A stretch of DNA of 6,532 nucleotides, from NCBI GenBank assembly GCA_023387135.1, contig JAEWIK010000276.1:1-6532 (forward strand), written 5' to 3'. The notes beneath the pieces are model-generated. The model did no database searches and was not told the origin of the DNA. It worked only from the letters and a program-made list of their open reading frames with translations. This stretch comes from Actinomycetes bacterium. Lineage in GTDB: Bacteria > Actinomycetota > Actinomycetes > Propionibacteriales > Propionibacteriaceae. Positions 1 to 6,232 of the stretch are shown here, piece after piece (the stretch's first letter is position 1; the number at the start of each line of letters is the position of its first letter). Made by a program: the position numbers and the translations under genes.

Positions 1-1
1 C

Positions 2-1747
2 ACGGCGTCCGGCTGGGAGGGCGTCCGCGAGGGGTTCCTCGGCCCTGCCACCGCGCTGGTCGCGGGCTTCGGCTTCCAGGTGCTCGCCGGCGCGCTGTCC
101 TACCTGGTGCCCTCCACGTGCGGCGGCGGGCCGTACGCGGTGCGCGCCGCCCAGGCCTGGTTGAACAAGGGCGGTGGCTTCCGGCTGGTCGCGGCCAACG
201 GCGGCCTGTTGCTGTGGCTGCTGCCGTCCCCGAGCTGGGTGAAGGTCACGGGTTCCCTGCTGGCCCTGCTCGCCGGCGCGAGCTTCCTCCCGCTCCTCGC
301 GGGCTCGCTGCTGGCAGCCAGGCGGGTGCGGAACGGGACCACGCCGCCGCCGAACCAGCCCGTCACCGAGACGGCGGGCGTCCTCTCGTCCGGCCAGGTG
401 ATAGCCGGCCTGACCGCCCTCCTGACAGCGGTCGTCGTGGGAGTCGGGGTCGACCCTGGAGCGGCGGGCCTGTCGGCCACAGCCCAGCAGCCCGCCGCCG
501 TGGCGCCGACGGGCCGGGTCGTCAGGGTCGAGGTCAAGGCTCTCGACATGCGCTTCGAACCGGCGTCGGTCCACGTCAACCTGGGTGACAGGCTGGTGGT
601 GGTCCTCACGAACTCCGACACCACCACGCACGACCTCGTGCTGGGTGAGGCCCGCACCGCTCGGCTCGCGCCAGGCGCCACCGCAGAACTCGACGCCGGT
701 GTGATGGCCGCCGCGGTCGAGGGCTACTGCTCGGTGGTCGGGCACCGGCAGCTGGGGATGGTGTTCGACGTGGTGGTCGACGACGCTCCCACCGCCGGAT
801 CGCCGGCCAGCCCCCCAGCGCCGACGGCGACCGGCCACGCTCACCAGACGACGTCCGGGCACCGGCCTCCCGCGCTGTCGAAGGTGGCAGACCCCGTCCT
901 TCCCCCGCTCACCGACGAGAAGGTGCGGCGCCTCACCCTCGCGGTCGAGGAGGTCGCCCTGGAAGTCGCCCCGGGCGTGTGGCAGAAGCGCTGGACCTTC
1001 AACGGAGGCGTCCCCGCGCCCACGCTGCACGGCCGGGTGGGGGACACCTTCGAGATCACGCTCGTCAACCACGGCAGCATGGGCCACTCCCTCGACCTCC
1101 ATGCCGGCGCGCTCGCCCCGGACGGGCCCATGCGCACCATCGAGCCGGGCGAGAGCCTCGTCTACAGGTTCACCGCCACCAGGGCGGGCATCTGGATGTA
1201 CCACTGCTCGACGATGCCCATGAGCTCCCACATCGCCGCCGGCATGGCGGGGGCGGTCGTCATCGAGCCTGACGACCTGCCGGCAGTGGACCGCAGCTAC
1301 GTCCTGGTGCAGTCCGAGGTGTACCTCGGCGCGCCGGCGGCGACGGCGCAGGAGGCCACCGAGGTGAACGCCGACGAAGTCAACGCAGCGAGCCCCGACT
1401 ACGTCGTCTTCAACGGCACCGCCAACGCGTACGACCAGCTGCCGCTCACCGCGACGGCGGGCGAGCGGGTCAGGTTCTGGGTCCTCGACACCGGCCCCAA
1501 CCGTCCCAGCAGCTTCCACATCGTCGGGACGCAGTTCGACACCGTCTACTCCGAAGGCGGCTACCTGCTCAGGCGGGGACGCGACGGTGCCGGCGGGACC
1601 GACGGCGGCTCACAGGTGCTGGCCCTGGCACCCGGGCAGGGCGGCTTCGTCGAGGCAGTCTTCCCCGAGCCCGGCCACTACCCGGTCGTCAGCCACGTCA
1701 TGGTCGACGCCGAGCGCGGCGCCCACGGGATCGTCACGGTGGGTTGA
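2..1747 (+). CDS. Membrane-anchored cupredoxin/NirK-type copper oxidoreductase, 5' end outside window
   Basis: The frame is open from the window edge, so the true start lies upstream; the GTG at 80 is only internal. Of 581 visible residues, about 1-110 are hydrophobic segments typical of a membrane domain, with a further one at about 132-150. Residues ~174-259 form a cupredoxin with a full type-1 copper site: H210, C243, H248, M253 (C-X4-H-X4-M). A His-bearing linker (~276-287) follows. Residues ~300-581 match copper nitrite reductase: HSLDLH gives T1 H362, catalytic D365 and T2 H367; MYHC gives T2 H401 and T1 C402; then H410 and M415. In the second half, GPN..SSFHIVG supplies catalytic-type H506 and YPVVSH supplies T2-type H565. 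The SSFH motif resembles AniA. Known family reaction: nitrite to nitric oxide, outside the membrane. The cupredoxin may pass electrons to the catalytic module (inference). The family assignment is firm. Nitrite as substrate is likely but unproven, because many such proteins are annotated only as multicopper oxidases. Confidence 0.88.
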   Translation, partial: TASGWEGVREGFLGPATALVAGFGFQVLAGALSYLVPSTCGGGPYAVRAAQAWLNKGGGFRLVAANGGLLLWLLPSPSWVKVTGSLLALLAGASFLPLLAGSLLAARRVRNGTTPPPNQPVTETAGVLSSGQVIAGLTALLTAVVVGVGVDPGAAGLSATAQQPAAVAPTGRVVRVEVKALDMRFEPASVHVNLGDRLVVVLTNSDTTTHDLVLGEARTARLAPGATAELDAGVMAAAVEGYCSVVGHRQLGMVFDVVVDDAPTAGSPASPPAPTATGHAHQTTSGHRPPALSKVADPVLPPLTDEKVRRLTLAVEEVALEVAPGVWQKRWTFNGGVPAPTLHGRVGDTFEITLVNHGSMGHSLDLHAGALAPDGPMRTIEPGESLVYRFTATRAGIWMYHCSTMPMSSHIAAGMAGAVVIEPDDLPAVDRSYVLVQSEVYLGAPAATAQEATEVNADEVNAASPDYVVFNGTANAYDQLPLTATAGERVRFWVLDTGPNRPSSFHIVGTQFDTVYSEGGYLLRRGRDGAGGTDGGSQVLALAPGQGGFVEAVFPEPGHYPVVSHVMVDAERGAHGIVTVG

Positions 1748-1761
1748 ACGCGGCGGGCCGC

Positions 1762-1790
1762 CTCACCCGACGACCTCCTCATCGGGCGAG
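1762..1790. terminator. Candidate bidirectional terminator between convergent genes
   Basis: Arms CTCACCCGA (1762-1770) and TCGGGCGAG (1782-1790) pair over 9 positions around an 11-nt loop. The one mismatch is A-C in plus-strand RNA but becomes a G-U wobble in minus-strand RNA, so the hairpin is slightly better for the LuxR-type gene. It lies in the 56-bp gap between two convergent stop codons. There is no T-run, which is common in actinomycete terminators. Confidence 0.5.
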
Positions 1791-1803
1791 CGCCGGCGTC
1801 GGT

Positions 1804-3783
1804 TCACAGCAGGGAGGCGTCCCGCGCCAGCCGCACGAGTTCCTGCCTGCTCGCCGCGCCGAACTTGGACCGGAGCGTCACCACCTGCTTCCGCACGGTG
1901 CTCACCGACACGTGGAGCCGGGCGGCGATCTCGGGGACGGTGTCCGACGTCGCGAGCAGGGGCAGCAGCACGCGCTCGCGACGCGTCAGGACGATTCCGG
2001 TGGAGGTCGGCGTCGGCTGCCGTGTGAGGGTGCCCAGCCGTTCGAGGATCTCGGGAGGCACCGGCGAAGCCTGGCCGGAGCCGTCGACCAGGTCGACCAT
2101 GCGCTCCCTCGCCGCCGGAGGAATCAGCCCGAGAGGCAGCCACACGTCGTGCCCGGCACACGCCTCCAGCGCCAGCGTCGTCGCCTCCAGCCTGGACGTG
2201 GGGGACCGTGAGGCGTCCATGACGGTCGCGGCGGCACGGGCGACCAGCAGGCCCACCCTGTCGAAAGGAGTGGTCTCCACGTCGTGCAGGCCCGCGTTCG
2301 CCACCCGGTGCGCACCCTCGGGATCGCCTGCCCACAGCAGGGCCGTGGCCATGACGGCCCGGCCCCAGGACGCCGGCAACGACTCCCCGGCCGCGAGCGC
2401 TGCCCGGTGCGCGCCCAGCCTGTCGAGCAGCGTCGCACGTCCGCGGGCGAGCAGGATCGTCCCGACCCGTCCGCGCTGCTCGATCGAGGCCACAGCGTGG
2501 CGTGCCACGTCGGAGTCCGCCCGGATCAGCGCCACCTCGGCATCGTCCCAGAGCGCGCCCATCAATTCCTTGAGGTAGATGACCGCCGTCCAGCCCGGGG
2601 CACCGGGAGGCATCCCCGAGAACGCCTGGAGCGCCTCGGTGCAGCCGTCCCTGTCGAGCCGCCTGAGCGGCGCCAGCGCCTTGGCGAGACTGCACGACAT
2701 GGCGTCCTGCGCCGAGAGGCCGATGGCGAAGCTGAGCGGCTCGTCCTGGTGCGCGGACGGCGGGATCTCACCAGGCACGCCCAGGAGTTCCGTCGCGAGG
2801 TTCCTGCCGCCGCTGACCAGGCCGGAGGCGAGGACGGGGTCCACCGCGTACGCGAAGTCGGCCTCGGCGATGGCGTGGGGGAGGTCGGCCCGGGCGAGGG
2901 CGATCCGCAGCGAGGCGGCGCGGAAGACCACTTCCAGCGACCTGCTGGGAGGTTCCCCTCGTCGCCTGCGATCGGCGGCGCAGCGGGCCACCTCGTTGTG
3001 CGTGCGCCAGGCCTCCTCCAGCCCGTCGGTGTGCGGCGTGGTGGGCATGAGGCGCTGGGCCAGCATCCAGACTGTGCCACCGGCGATGGCGCCGTCGATG
3101 GTCTCCGACTCCTGCCACTGCGAATGGAGCGCGATGGCGTCCGAGACCAGGTTCGTCACCATCCTGACCTCGCGCTTGGCCGGCGGAGCGTCGCCGCTGG
3201 CGGCGACCGCCCACGCCCACGTCAGCAGCGGGTTCTCACGGCGCGCCTCGACAGGCAGCCCGGCCAGCAGGCCGGCGATCTCGGCCTCGACGCTCACGCG
3301 GTCGACCCGGAACCAGTCGAGCCAGGTCGCGTCGATCGCCCGCCAGTCGCCCAGCGCGATGGCCCAGCGCAGCGCATCGACCTGGAACCTTCGGTCCCGG
3401 TCGGCCAGCCAGCGGTCGAGCAGCGCGCGCGCCCGGTACGCCGCCGGGGCGTCAAGAGGCTCTTCGCCGACGACCGGGCGGCGTACGACCAGCGCCTGGA
3501 GTTCCTCGTTCCACTCGGCGGTCTTCGCGTCGATCATGGCGGAGCGGAACTCGTCCCAACCCACCTGGTGCCGCCGCCCCGAGGCCGCCATCGCGAACTC
3601 GAAGCGCGCCGCATCGATGCGTCGCCAGAGCGACGCCTGTTCGGCGGCGATCTCCTCGATGCTGTCGCCACACCTGTGCAGCGGGACGATGTCGGCGATC
3701 CCGGGTTCGGGCCCGTCCCTCAGAGGCTGGTCATTGCCCATGCTGACCCCGTCCGGTAGGGACCAGCCATCGGCCGCGGCCAC
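1804..3783 (-). CDS. Large LuxR-family (C-terminal HTH) transcriptional regulator
   Basis: This is a 659-residue protein. The last 61 residues (599-659) form a LuxR/NarL-type DNA-binding domain: LTRRERVLLPLLA, then EIAARLHVSVSTVRKQV as the helix-turn-helix, then the typical LVRLARDASLL end. Residues ~1-590 are rich in Ala, Leu and Arg and look all-helical, in the style of the tetratricopeptide-like region of large LuxR (LAL/MalT-like) regulators. I see no GxxxxGK[S/T] Walker A loop, so it is probably not an ATP-dependent LAL protein. There is also no receiver-domain pattern. The GTG start at 3783 was chosen for its upstream AGGAG (3788-3792, 4-nt spacing); an ATG at 3741, preceded by GGACGGGG, would shorten the protein by 14 residues. 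It is transcribed alone towards the NirK-type gene. The signal sensed and the targets cannot be read from the sequence, and control of the neighbouring copper gene is only a possibility. Confidence 0.88.
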   Translation of the reverse strand: MAAADGWSLPDGVSMGNDQPLRDGPEPGIADIVPLHRCGDSIEEIAAEQASLWRRIDAARFEFAMAASGRRHQVGWDEFRSAMIDAKTAEWNEELQALVVRRPVVGEEPLDAPAAYRARALLDRWLADRDRRFQVDALRWAIALGDWRAIDATWLDWFRVDRVSVEAEIAGLLAGLPVEARRENPLLTWAWAVAASGDAPPAKREVRMVTNLVSDAIALHSQWQESETIDGAIAGGTVWMLAQRLMPTTPHTDGLEEAWRTHNEVARCAADRRRRGEPPSRSLEVVFRAASLRIALARADLPHAIAEADFAYAVDPVLASGLVSGGRNLATELLGVPGEIPPSAHQDEPLSFAIGLSAQDAMSCSLAKALAPLRRLDRDGCTEALQAFSGMPPGAPGWTAVIYLKELMGALWDDAEVALIRADSDVARHAVASIEQRGRVGTILLARGRATLLDRLGAHRAALAAGESLPASWGRAVMATALLWAGDPEGAHRVANAGLHDVETTPFDRVGLLVARAAATVMDASRSPTSRLEATTLALEACAGHDVWLPLGLIPPAARERMVDLVDGSGQASPVPPEILERLGTLTRQPTPTSTGIVLTRRERVLLPLLATSDTVPEIAARLHVSVSTVRKQVVTLRSKFGAASRQELVRLARDASLL

Positions 3784-4133
3784 CTCGCTCCTGCGGAACG
3801 AGCGGTGGCCGGCCCCCGTTGCGCCGAGTCATGCTCCATCATGGCACTCGCGGCGACGGATGACGTCGGCGGCACCCGTCCATTCTGGCGCGTCGCAAGG
3901 ACCGGACCAGAACGGGTGACCAGGTGTACGAAGTTCAATACCAGAAGCTCGGGAACCGACCCGTCGCGCGAGGGGGAGCCCTCGGCGTCCCGGCATAGTT
4001 GAGCGGTCGGAGGGCGACGACATGCCACTCCTCTCGGCGTCGGGTCCTTGCGTCCGCACCGCCTGCTGGCGGTCTCACCCCCTCCCTTGAGAGGACGCAC
4101 TGACCGGCCCGTGATTCGCAGGAGTCACGAGCT
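3784..4133. other. Intergenic region upstream of the LuxR-type gene
   Basis: No convincing long gene lies here. A less GC-rich patch around 3925-3960 is the best place for the LuxR-type gene's promoter, but I find no clear -35/-10 pair on the minus strand. On the plus strand a CATAGT hexamer (3994-3999) resembles a -10 box without a good -35. It sits 23 bp before a 22-codon frame annotated separately. A plus-strand frame at 3805-4002 has a weak ribosome binding site and no recognisable protein character, so it is not called. Confidence 0.5.
4022..4090 (+). CDS. Putative 22-residue short ORF with strong ribosome binding site
   Basis: The ATG at 4022 follows GGAGGG (4009-4014) with ideal 7-nt spacing and opens a frame of 22 codons ending in TGA at 4088-4090. 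The peptide begins MPLLSASGPC and contains two Cys and one Trp. I do not recognise it. A 6-bp hairpin (ACCGCC 4058-4063 with GGCGGT 4068-4073) lies inside the frame. CCCTCC at 4080-4085 is a perfect complement of the ribosome binding site. No plus-strand gene follows; the next element is the strong hairpin at 4134-4170. It may be an orphan small protein, a leader peptide whose gene was lost, or a chance frame. Confidence 0.3.
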   Translation: MPLLSASGPCVRTACWRSHPLP

Positions 4134-4170
4134 CCAGCCGGGACCGTAATCCCCCCACGGTCCCGGCTGG
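4134..4170. terminator. Strong intrinsic hairpin terminator
   Basis: A perfect 14-bp stem pairs CCAGCCGGGACCGT (4134-4147) with its exact reverse complement (4157-4170) around the 9-nt loop AATCCCCCC. It lies 16 bp past the stop codon of the minus-strand membrane-protein gene, where a terminator is expected. It could equally end a plus-strand transcript from the 4000 region. There is no U-tract on either side. Confidence 0.75.
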
Positions 4171-4186
4171 TCCATGTCTGCCCCCT

Positions 4187-4690
4187 TCACCCCTGCAGGA
4201 CGGCGTCCGCTGCCGGGAGCGCGCGCCGCTTCCGGTTCCGGCGGGTTTCGCGCTGGTCACCCACCGGCTCGCGGCGCAGGATGACGAGCAGGGCCACCGC
4301 CAGGACGAGGTTGGGGAGGGTCCAGGTGCTCAGGGGAGTGCTCGCGACGAGGAAGAAGATGCCGGCGAGGAGCCCCCAACGAGCGGGCCGGCCGCCGATG
4401 ATCATGCAGGTACCCAGCGCGAGCTCGTAGGTGGCCAGGGCGATGCCGAAGGCGATCGGGGAGATGACGACGATGGTCGAGAACGCCCACTCGTAGAAGC
4501 CGAGCAGGGGAGCGTCCGTGCCGATGCCGACGAAGCCCGCGGGGTTGACCAGCACGAAGACGAGGTTCACCCCGAGTGCCATCACGATGAAGAATCCGCC
4601 GAGGAAGCGGCGGGCGGGACGAGGCCAGATGAGGGCTGCGGCGAGTGCGAGGAGGCAGAAGCCTCCCCAGATGATTGTCTGTTGGTTCAT
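4187..4690 (-). CDS. Small multi-pass membrane protein, possibly DoxX-like
   Basis: The 167-residue protein is mostly hydrophobic, with about five membrane segments at roughly 6-22, 30-50, 66-90, 104-120 and 124-139. A basic C-terminal tail (RRNRKRR near 150-156) probably faces the cytoplasm. The segment YELALGTCMIIGGRPARWG recalls the membrane Glu and gain-of-helix pattern of DoxX-like proteins, but the match is weak and I do not assign a function. The start is well supported: ATG at 4690 is preceded on the minus strand by GGAGG with a 4-nt gap. It is divergent from the TetR-family gene across an 80-bp region (4691-4770) with a palindromic operator, so it is the likely main target of that repressor. 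A strong hairpin follows its stop codon, so it is probably monocistronic. Confidence 0.8.
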   Translation of the reverse strand: MNQQTIIWGGFCLLALAAALIWPRPARRFLGGFFIVMALGVNLVFVLVNPAGFVGIGTDAPLLGFYEWAFSTIVVISPIAFGIALATYELALGTCMIIGGRPARWGLLAGIFFLVASTPLSTWTLPNLVLAVALLVILRREPVGDQRETRRNRKRRALPAADAVLQG

Positions 4691-4706
4691 GGGTCCTCCA
4701 TGAGTG

Positions 4707-4734
4707 ACGTTGTTACGGTAACGACGTTACGGTA
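4707..4734. promoter_or_regulatory. Probable TetR-type operator, palindrome plus repeated core
   Basis: A 21-bp palindrome is centred on G4717: the arms at 4707-4716 and 4718-4727 pair at 9 of 10 positions, and the inner GTTAC-G-GTAAC (4712-4722) is perfect. The core GTTACGGTA occurs again at 4726-4734, exactly 14 bp further on, giving room for two repressor dimers. It overlaps the -10/-35 elements of both divergent genes. The likely binder is the adjacent TetR-family protein. Confidence 0.75.
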
Positions 4735-4738
4735 GGCT
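4710..4738 (+). promoter_or_regulatory. Candidate promoter of the TetR-family gene
   Basis: TTGTTA (4710-4715) and TAGGCT (4733-4738, of the TANNNT type) are separated by 17 bp. This predicts transcription from about 4745, some 26 nt before the chosen GTG start. The whole element lies within the operator, consistent with autorepression. It also argues against the in-frame TTG at 4738 as a start, since that codon overlaps the -10 box. Confidence 0.5.
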
Positions 4739-4753
4739 TGGCCCTGACGTCAA
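4724..4753 (-). promoter_or_regulatory. Candidate promoter of the membrane-protein gene
   Basis: Reading the minus strand, TTGACG (4753-4748) is five of six matches to a -35 box. TAACGT (4729-4724), of the TANNNT type, follows after 18 bp. Transcription would begin near 4717, leaving a leader of about 27 nt with the ribosome binding site. Its -10 box lies between the two GTTACGGTA copies. Confidence 0.5.
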
Positions 4754-4770
4754 CAGAAGGGACGAGCGCG

Positions 4771-5439
4771 GTGAGCGAACACTCCGGACAGGGGAGGCGG
4801 CGACGCACGAGCAAGGTGACGGTTCCCGAGATCGCCGAGACTGCGCTGGCCATGATCGATGAGCACGGCCTGGAGGCCCTGACGATGCGCGGGCTTGCCG
4901 ACGCCATCGGGGTCACCCCCATGACGCTGTACAGGTACCTCGACAACAAGGACATGATCCTCGCCCAGGTCGCGGAACTGCTGTGGCGGGAACTGCCGCC
5001 GATCGATCCGGCGATCACCGACTGGAGGGAGCAGCTCGCCGCGATGTGGCAGCAACTCTTCGATCTCATGCTGCGCCATCCCCAGGCGGTGCCGCTGATC
5101 GCCCGGGGCGGCGCCTACTCCGCCACGGCCGGTTCCGACACCGTCGGCATGGTGAGCGTGCTGAAGGAAGCAGGGTTCCCTCCTGAGCTCGCGAGCGCGT
5201 TCGTCCACGCCGCCTCGGCGCTGGTCGTCGGCTACGCGTTCGCCCACCTGTGGCAGCACCAGGCCGGCGCGGGGCAGGCCACCCACGTCCCCGCCGGAAC
5301 CGCGCCGGCCGTGCCGCCGGACCTGCTGGACTACGCGGGCAGGATCGGGCCCTTCACGACCGACGAGTTCCAGGCCACCCTGCGCCTGCTGATCGACGGC
5401 TTCGCGGCGCGACTCCCGGGGCCGCCCGGGAGCTCCTAG
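4771..5439 (+). CDS. TetR/AcrR-family transcriptional repressor
   Basis: From the GTG at 4771 the protein has 222 residues, normal for the family. Residues ~17-66 are the classic TetR DNA-binding domain: a helix with ETALAMIDEHGLEALTMRGL, then ADAIGVTPMTLYRYLDNKD, the recognition helix and its Tyr-rich end. The rest is an all-helical ligand and dimerisation region, probably of the TetR_C type, with the hydrophobic stretch ALVVGYAFAHLWQ. The start has GAAGGGA (4756-4762) at 8-nt spacing; an in-frame TTG at 4738 would add 11 residues but overlaps the promoter -10 box. It probably represses itself and the divergent membrane-protein gene through the palindrome at 4707-4734. The inducing ligand is unknown. 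The gene ends 4 bp from the convergent protease gene. Confidence 0.9.
   Translation: MSEHSGQGRRRRTSKVTVPEIAETALAMIDEHGLEALTMRGLADAIGVTPMTLYRYLDNKDMILAQVAELLWRELPPIDPAITDWREQLAAMWQQLFDLMLRHPQAVPLIARGGAYSATAGSDTVGMVSVLKEAGFPPELASAFVHAASALVVGYAFAHLWQHQAGAGQATHVPAGTAPAVPPDLLDYAGRIGPFTTDEFQATLRLLIDGFAARLPGPPGSS
5413..5432. terminator. Weak candidate terminator in the tetR-protease overlap zone
   Basis: CTCCCGGG (5413-5420) and CCCGGGAG (5425-5432) form a perfect 8-bp stem with a GCCG tetraloop. It lies inside the last codons of the TetR-family gene and 12 bp past the stop codon of the convergent protease gene. It would suit termination of the protease transcript. It has no T-run and could simply reflect high GC. 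Confidence 0.35.
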
Positions 5440-5443
5440 CCGG

Positions 5444-6232
5444 TCAGTCGGCCCGTCCCGCAGTCGCCGGGCTCGCGTCCCGGTCCGGCTCGGCGGGAAG
5501 ACCCTGCGACAGCCTGCCGCGGCCGCCACGGAGCACCAGCAGCCCGAAGACGACGAACACGACCGTCACCGCGAGGTCCACGGCGATCTCGACGGTGGGC
5601 GCCAGGACCGCACCGGGGGCCCGGAGGAAGACCACGAAGTCGATGAGCGCGTGCGCGACGATGAGCGGCCAGATCACTCCGGTGCGCAGCACCAGCGCGG
5701 TGAAGGCGAACCCGATGGCGGCGCTGTACAGGAGTTGCATGACCGCCTGCAGGCCGCCCTCGCCCGCGAGGATGTTCATCAGGTGCGTGACACTGAAGAG
5801 CACGGTGGTGATGATGATCGCCCGCCACAGCCCGCGAGGCTCGAGCGCCCGCAGCATGAGGCCGCGGAAGGCTGTCTCCTCGACGAAGCCGACTCCGAGT
5901 GCGAGCGCCAGGAAGCCGAGGGTCTCCGGCAGGCCGGGGAAGGCAAGCCCGGGGAAGACGTTGAGGACCGCCGGCAGCAGCATCGGCAACACCAGCACCA
6001 GCGTGGCGGCGGAAGCCCGGCGGAACCCGATCCTGTGCCACCAGCCCAGCCTCGTCGCGACCAGCGCGAGGATCAGGACGAGGGCGGCGTTCGCCAGCGC
6101 GTACACACCGAGGCCCCCGAGCCGGAGGAAGTGATCGACAGTACCTGCCAGCAGATAGACGCCGATGATGGTGAGTTCGAGGAGGGCGACGAAGGTGTAG
6201 GGACGACGATCGGGAAAGCTGCCGGCAGCCAT
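5444..6232 (-). CDS. CPBP-family intramembrane metalloprotease (CAAX-like)
   Basis: The 262-residue multi-pass membrane protein carries the three signature motifs of the CPBP (Abi) family in order: EETAFRG with E118, E119 and R123; FSVTH with F146 and H150; and HALIDF with H194 and D198. Hydrophobic segments lie at roughly 13-30, 41-61, 74-92, 104-117, 137-150, 168-182, 186-205 and 216-236, with a polar C-terminal tail. These proteins are predicted zinc-independent or metal-dependent membrane proteases, some acting in prenyl-protein processing, bacteriocin immunity or stress signalling; which applies here is unknown. The ATG at 6232 was chosen because homology-like sequence begins there. The frame continues upstream for 66 codons, but these are Ser/Ala/Arg-rich and non-membrane. 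The start lacks a clear ribosome binding site, so a short 5' leader or leaderless transcript is possible. No partner gene is joined to it. Confidence 0.88.
   Translation of the reverse strand: MAAGSFPDRRPYTFVALLELTIIGVYLLAGTVDHFLRLGGLGVYALANAALVLILALVATRLGWWHRIGFRRASAATLVLVLPMLLPAVLNVFPGLAFPGLPETLGFLALALGVGFVEETAFRGLMLRALEPRGLWRAIIITTVLFSVTHLMNILAGEGGLQAVMQLLYSAAIGFAFTALVLRTGVIWPLIVAHALIDFVVFLRAPGAVLAPTVEIAVDLAVTVVFVVFGLLVLRGGRGRLSQGLPAEPDRDASPATAGRAD

Noticed and set aside
1763..2695. Overlapping minus-strand frame of about 310 residues
   Set aside because: Arg/Gly-rich shadow of the LuxR-type gene in another frame, without domain character.
2284..3919. Long plus-strand open frames opposite the LuxR-type gene
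   Set aside because: They are rich in Arg, Pro, Ala and Ser, have no recognisable domain, and lie fully opposite a gene with a clear HTH domain. Such antisense frames are usual in very GC-rich DNA.
3805..4002. 65-residue plus-strand frame
   Set aside because: Weak ribosome site, no protein-like pattern, and it lies in the promoter region of the LuxR-type gene.
4075..4260. 61-residue minus-strand frame
   Set aside because: It overlaps the end of the membrane-protein gene and runs through the terminator hairpin; no independent start signal.
4738..4770. TTG start adding 11 residues to the TetR-family protein
   Set aside because: The codon overlaps a good -10 box, and the GTG at 4771 has a better ribosome binding site.
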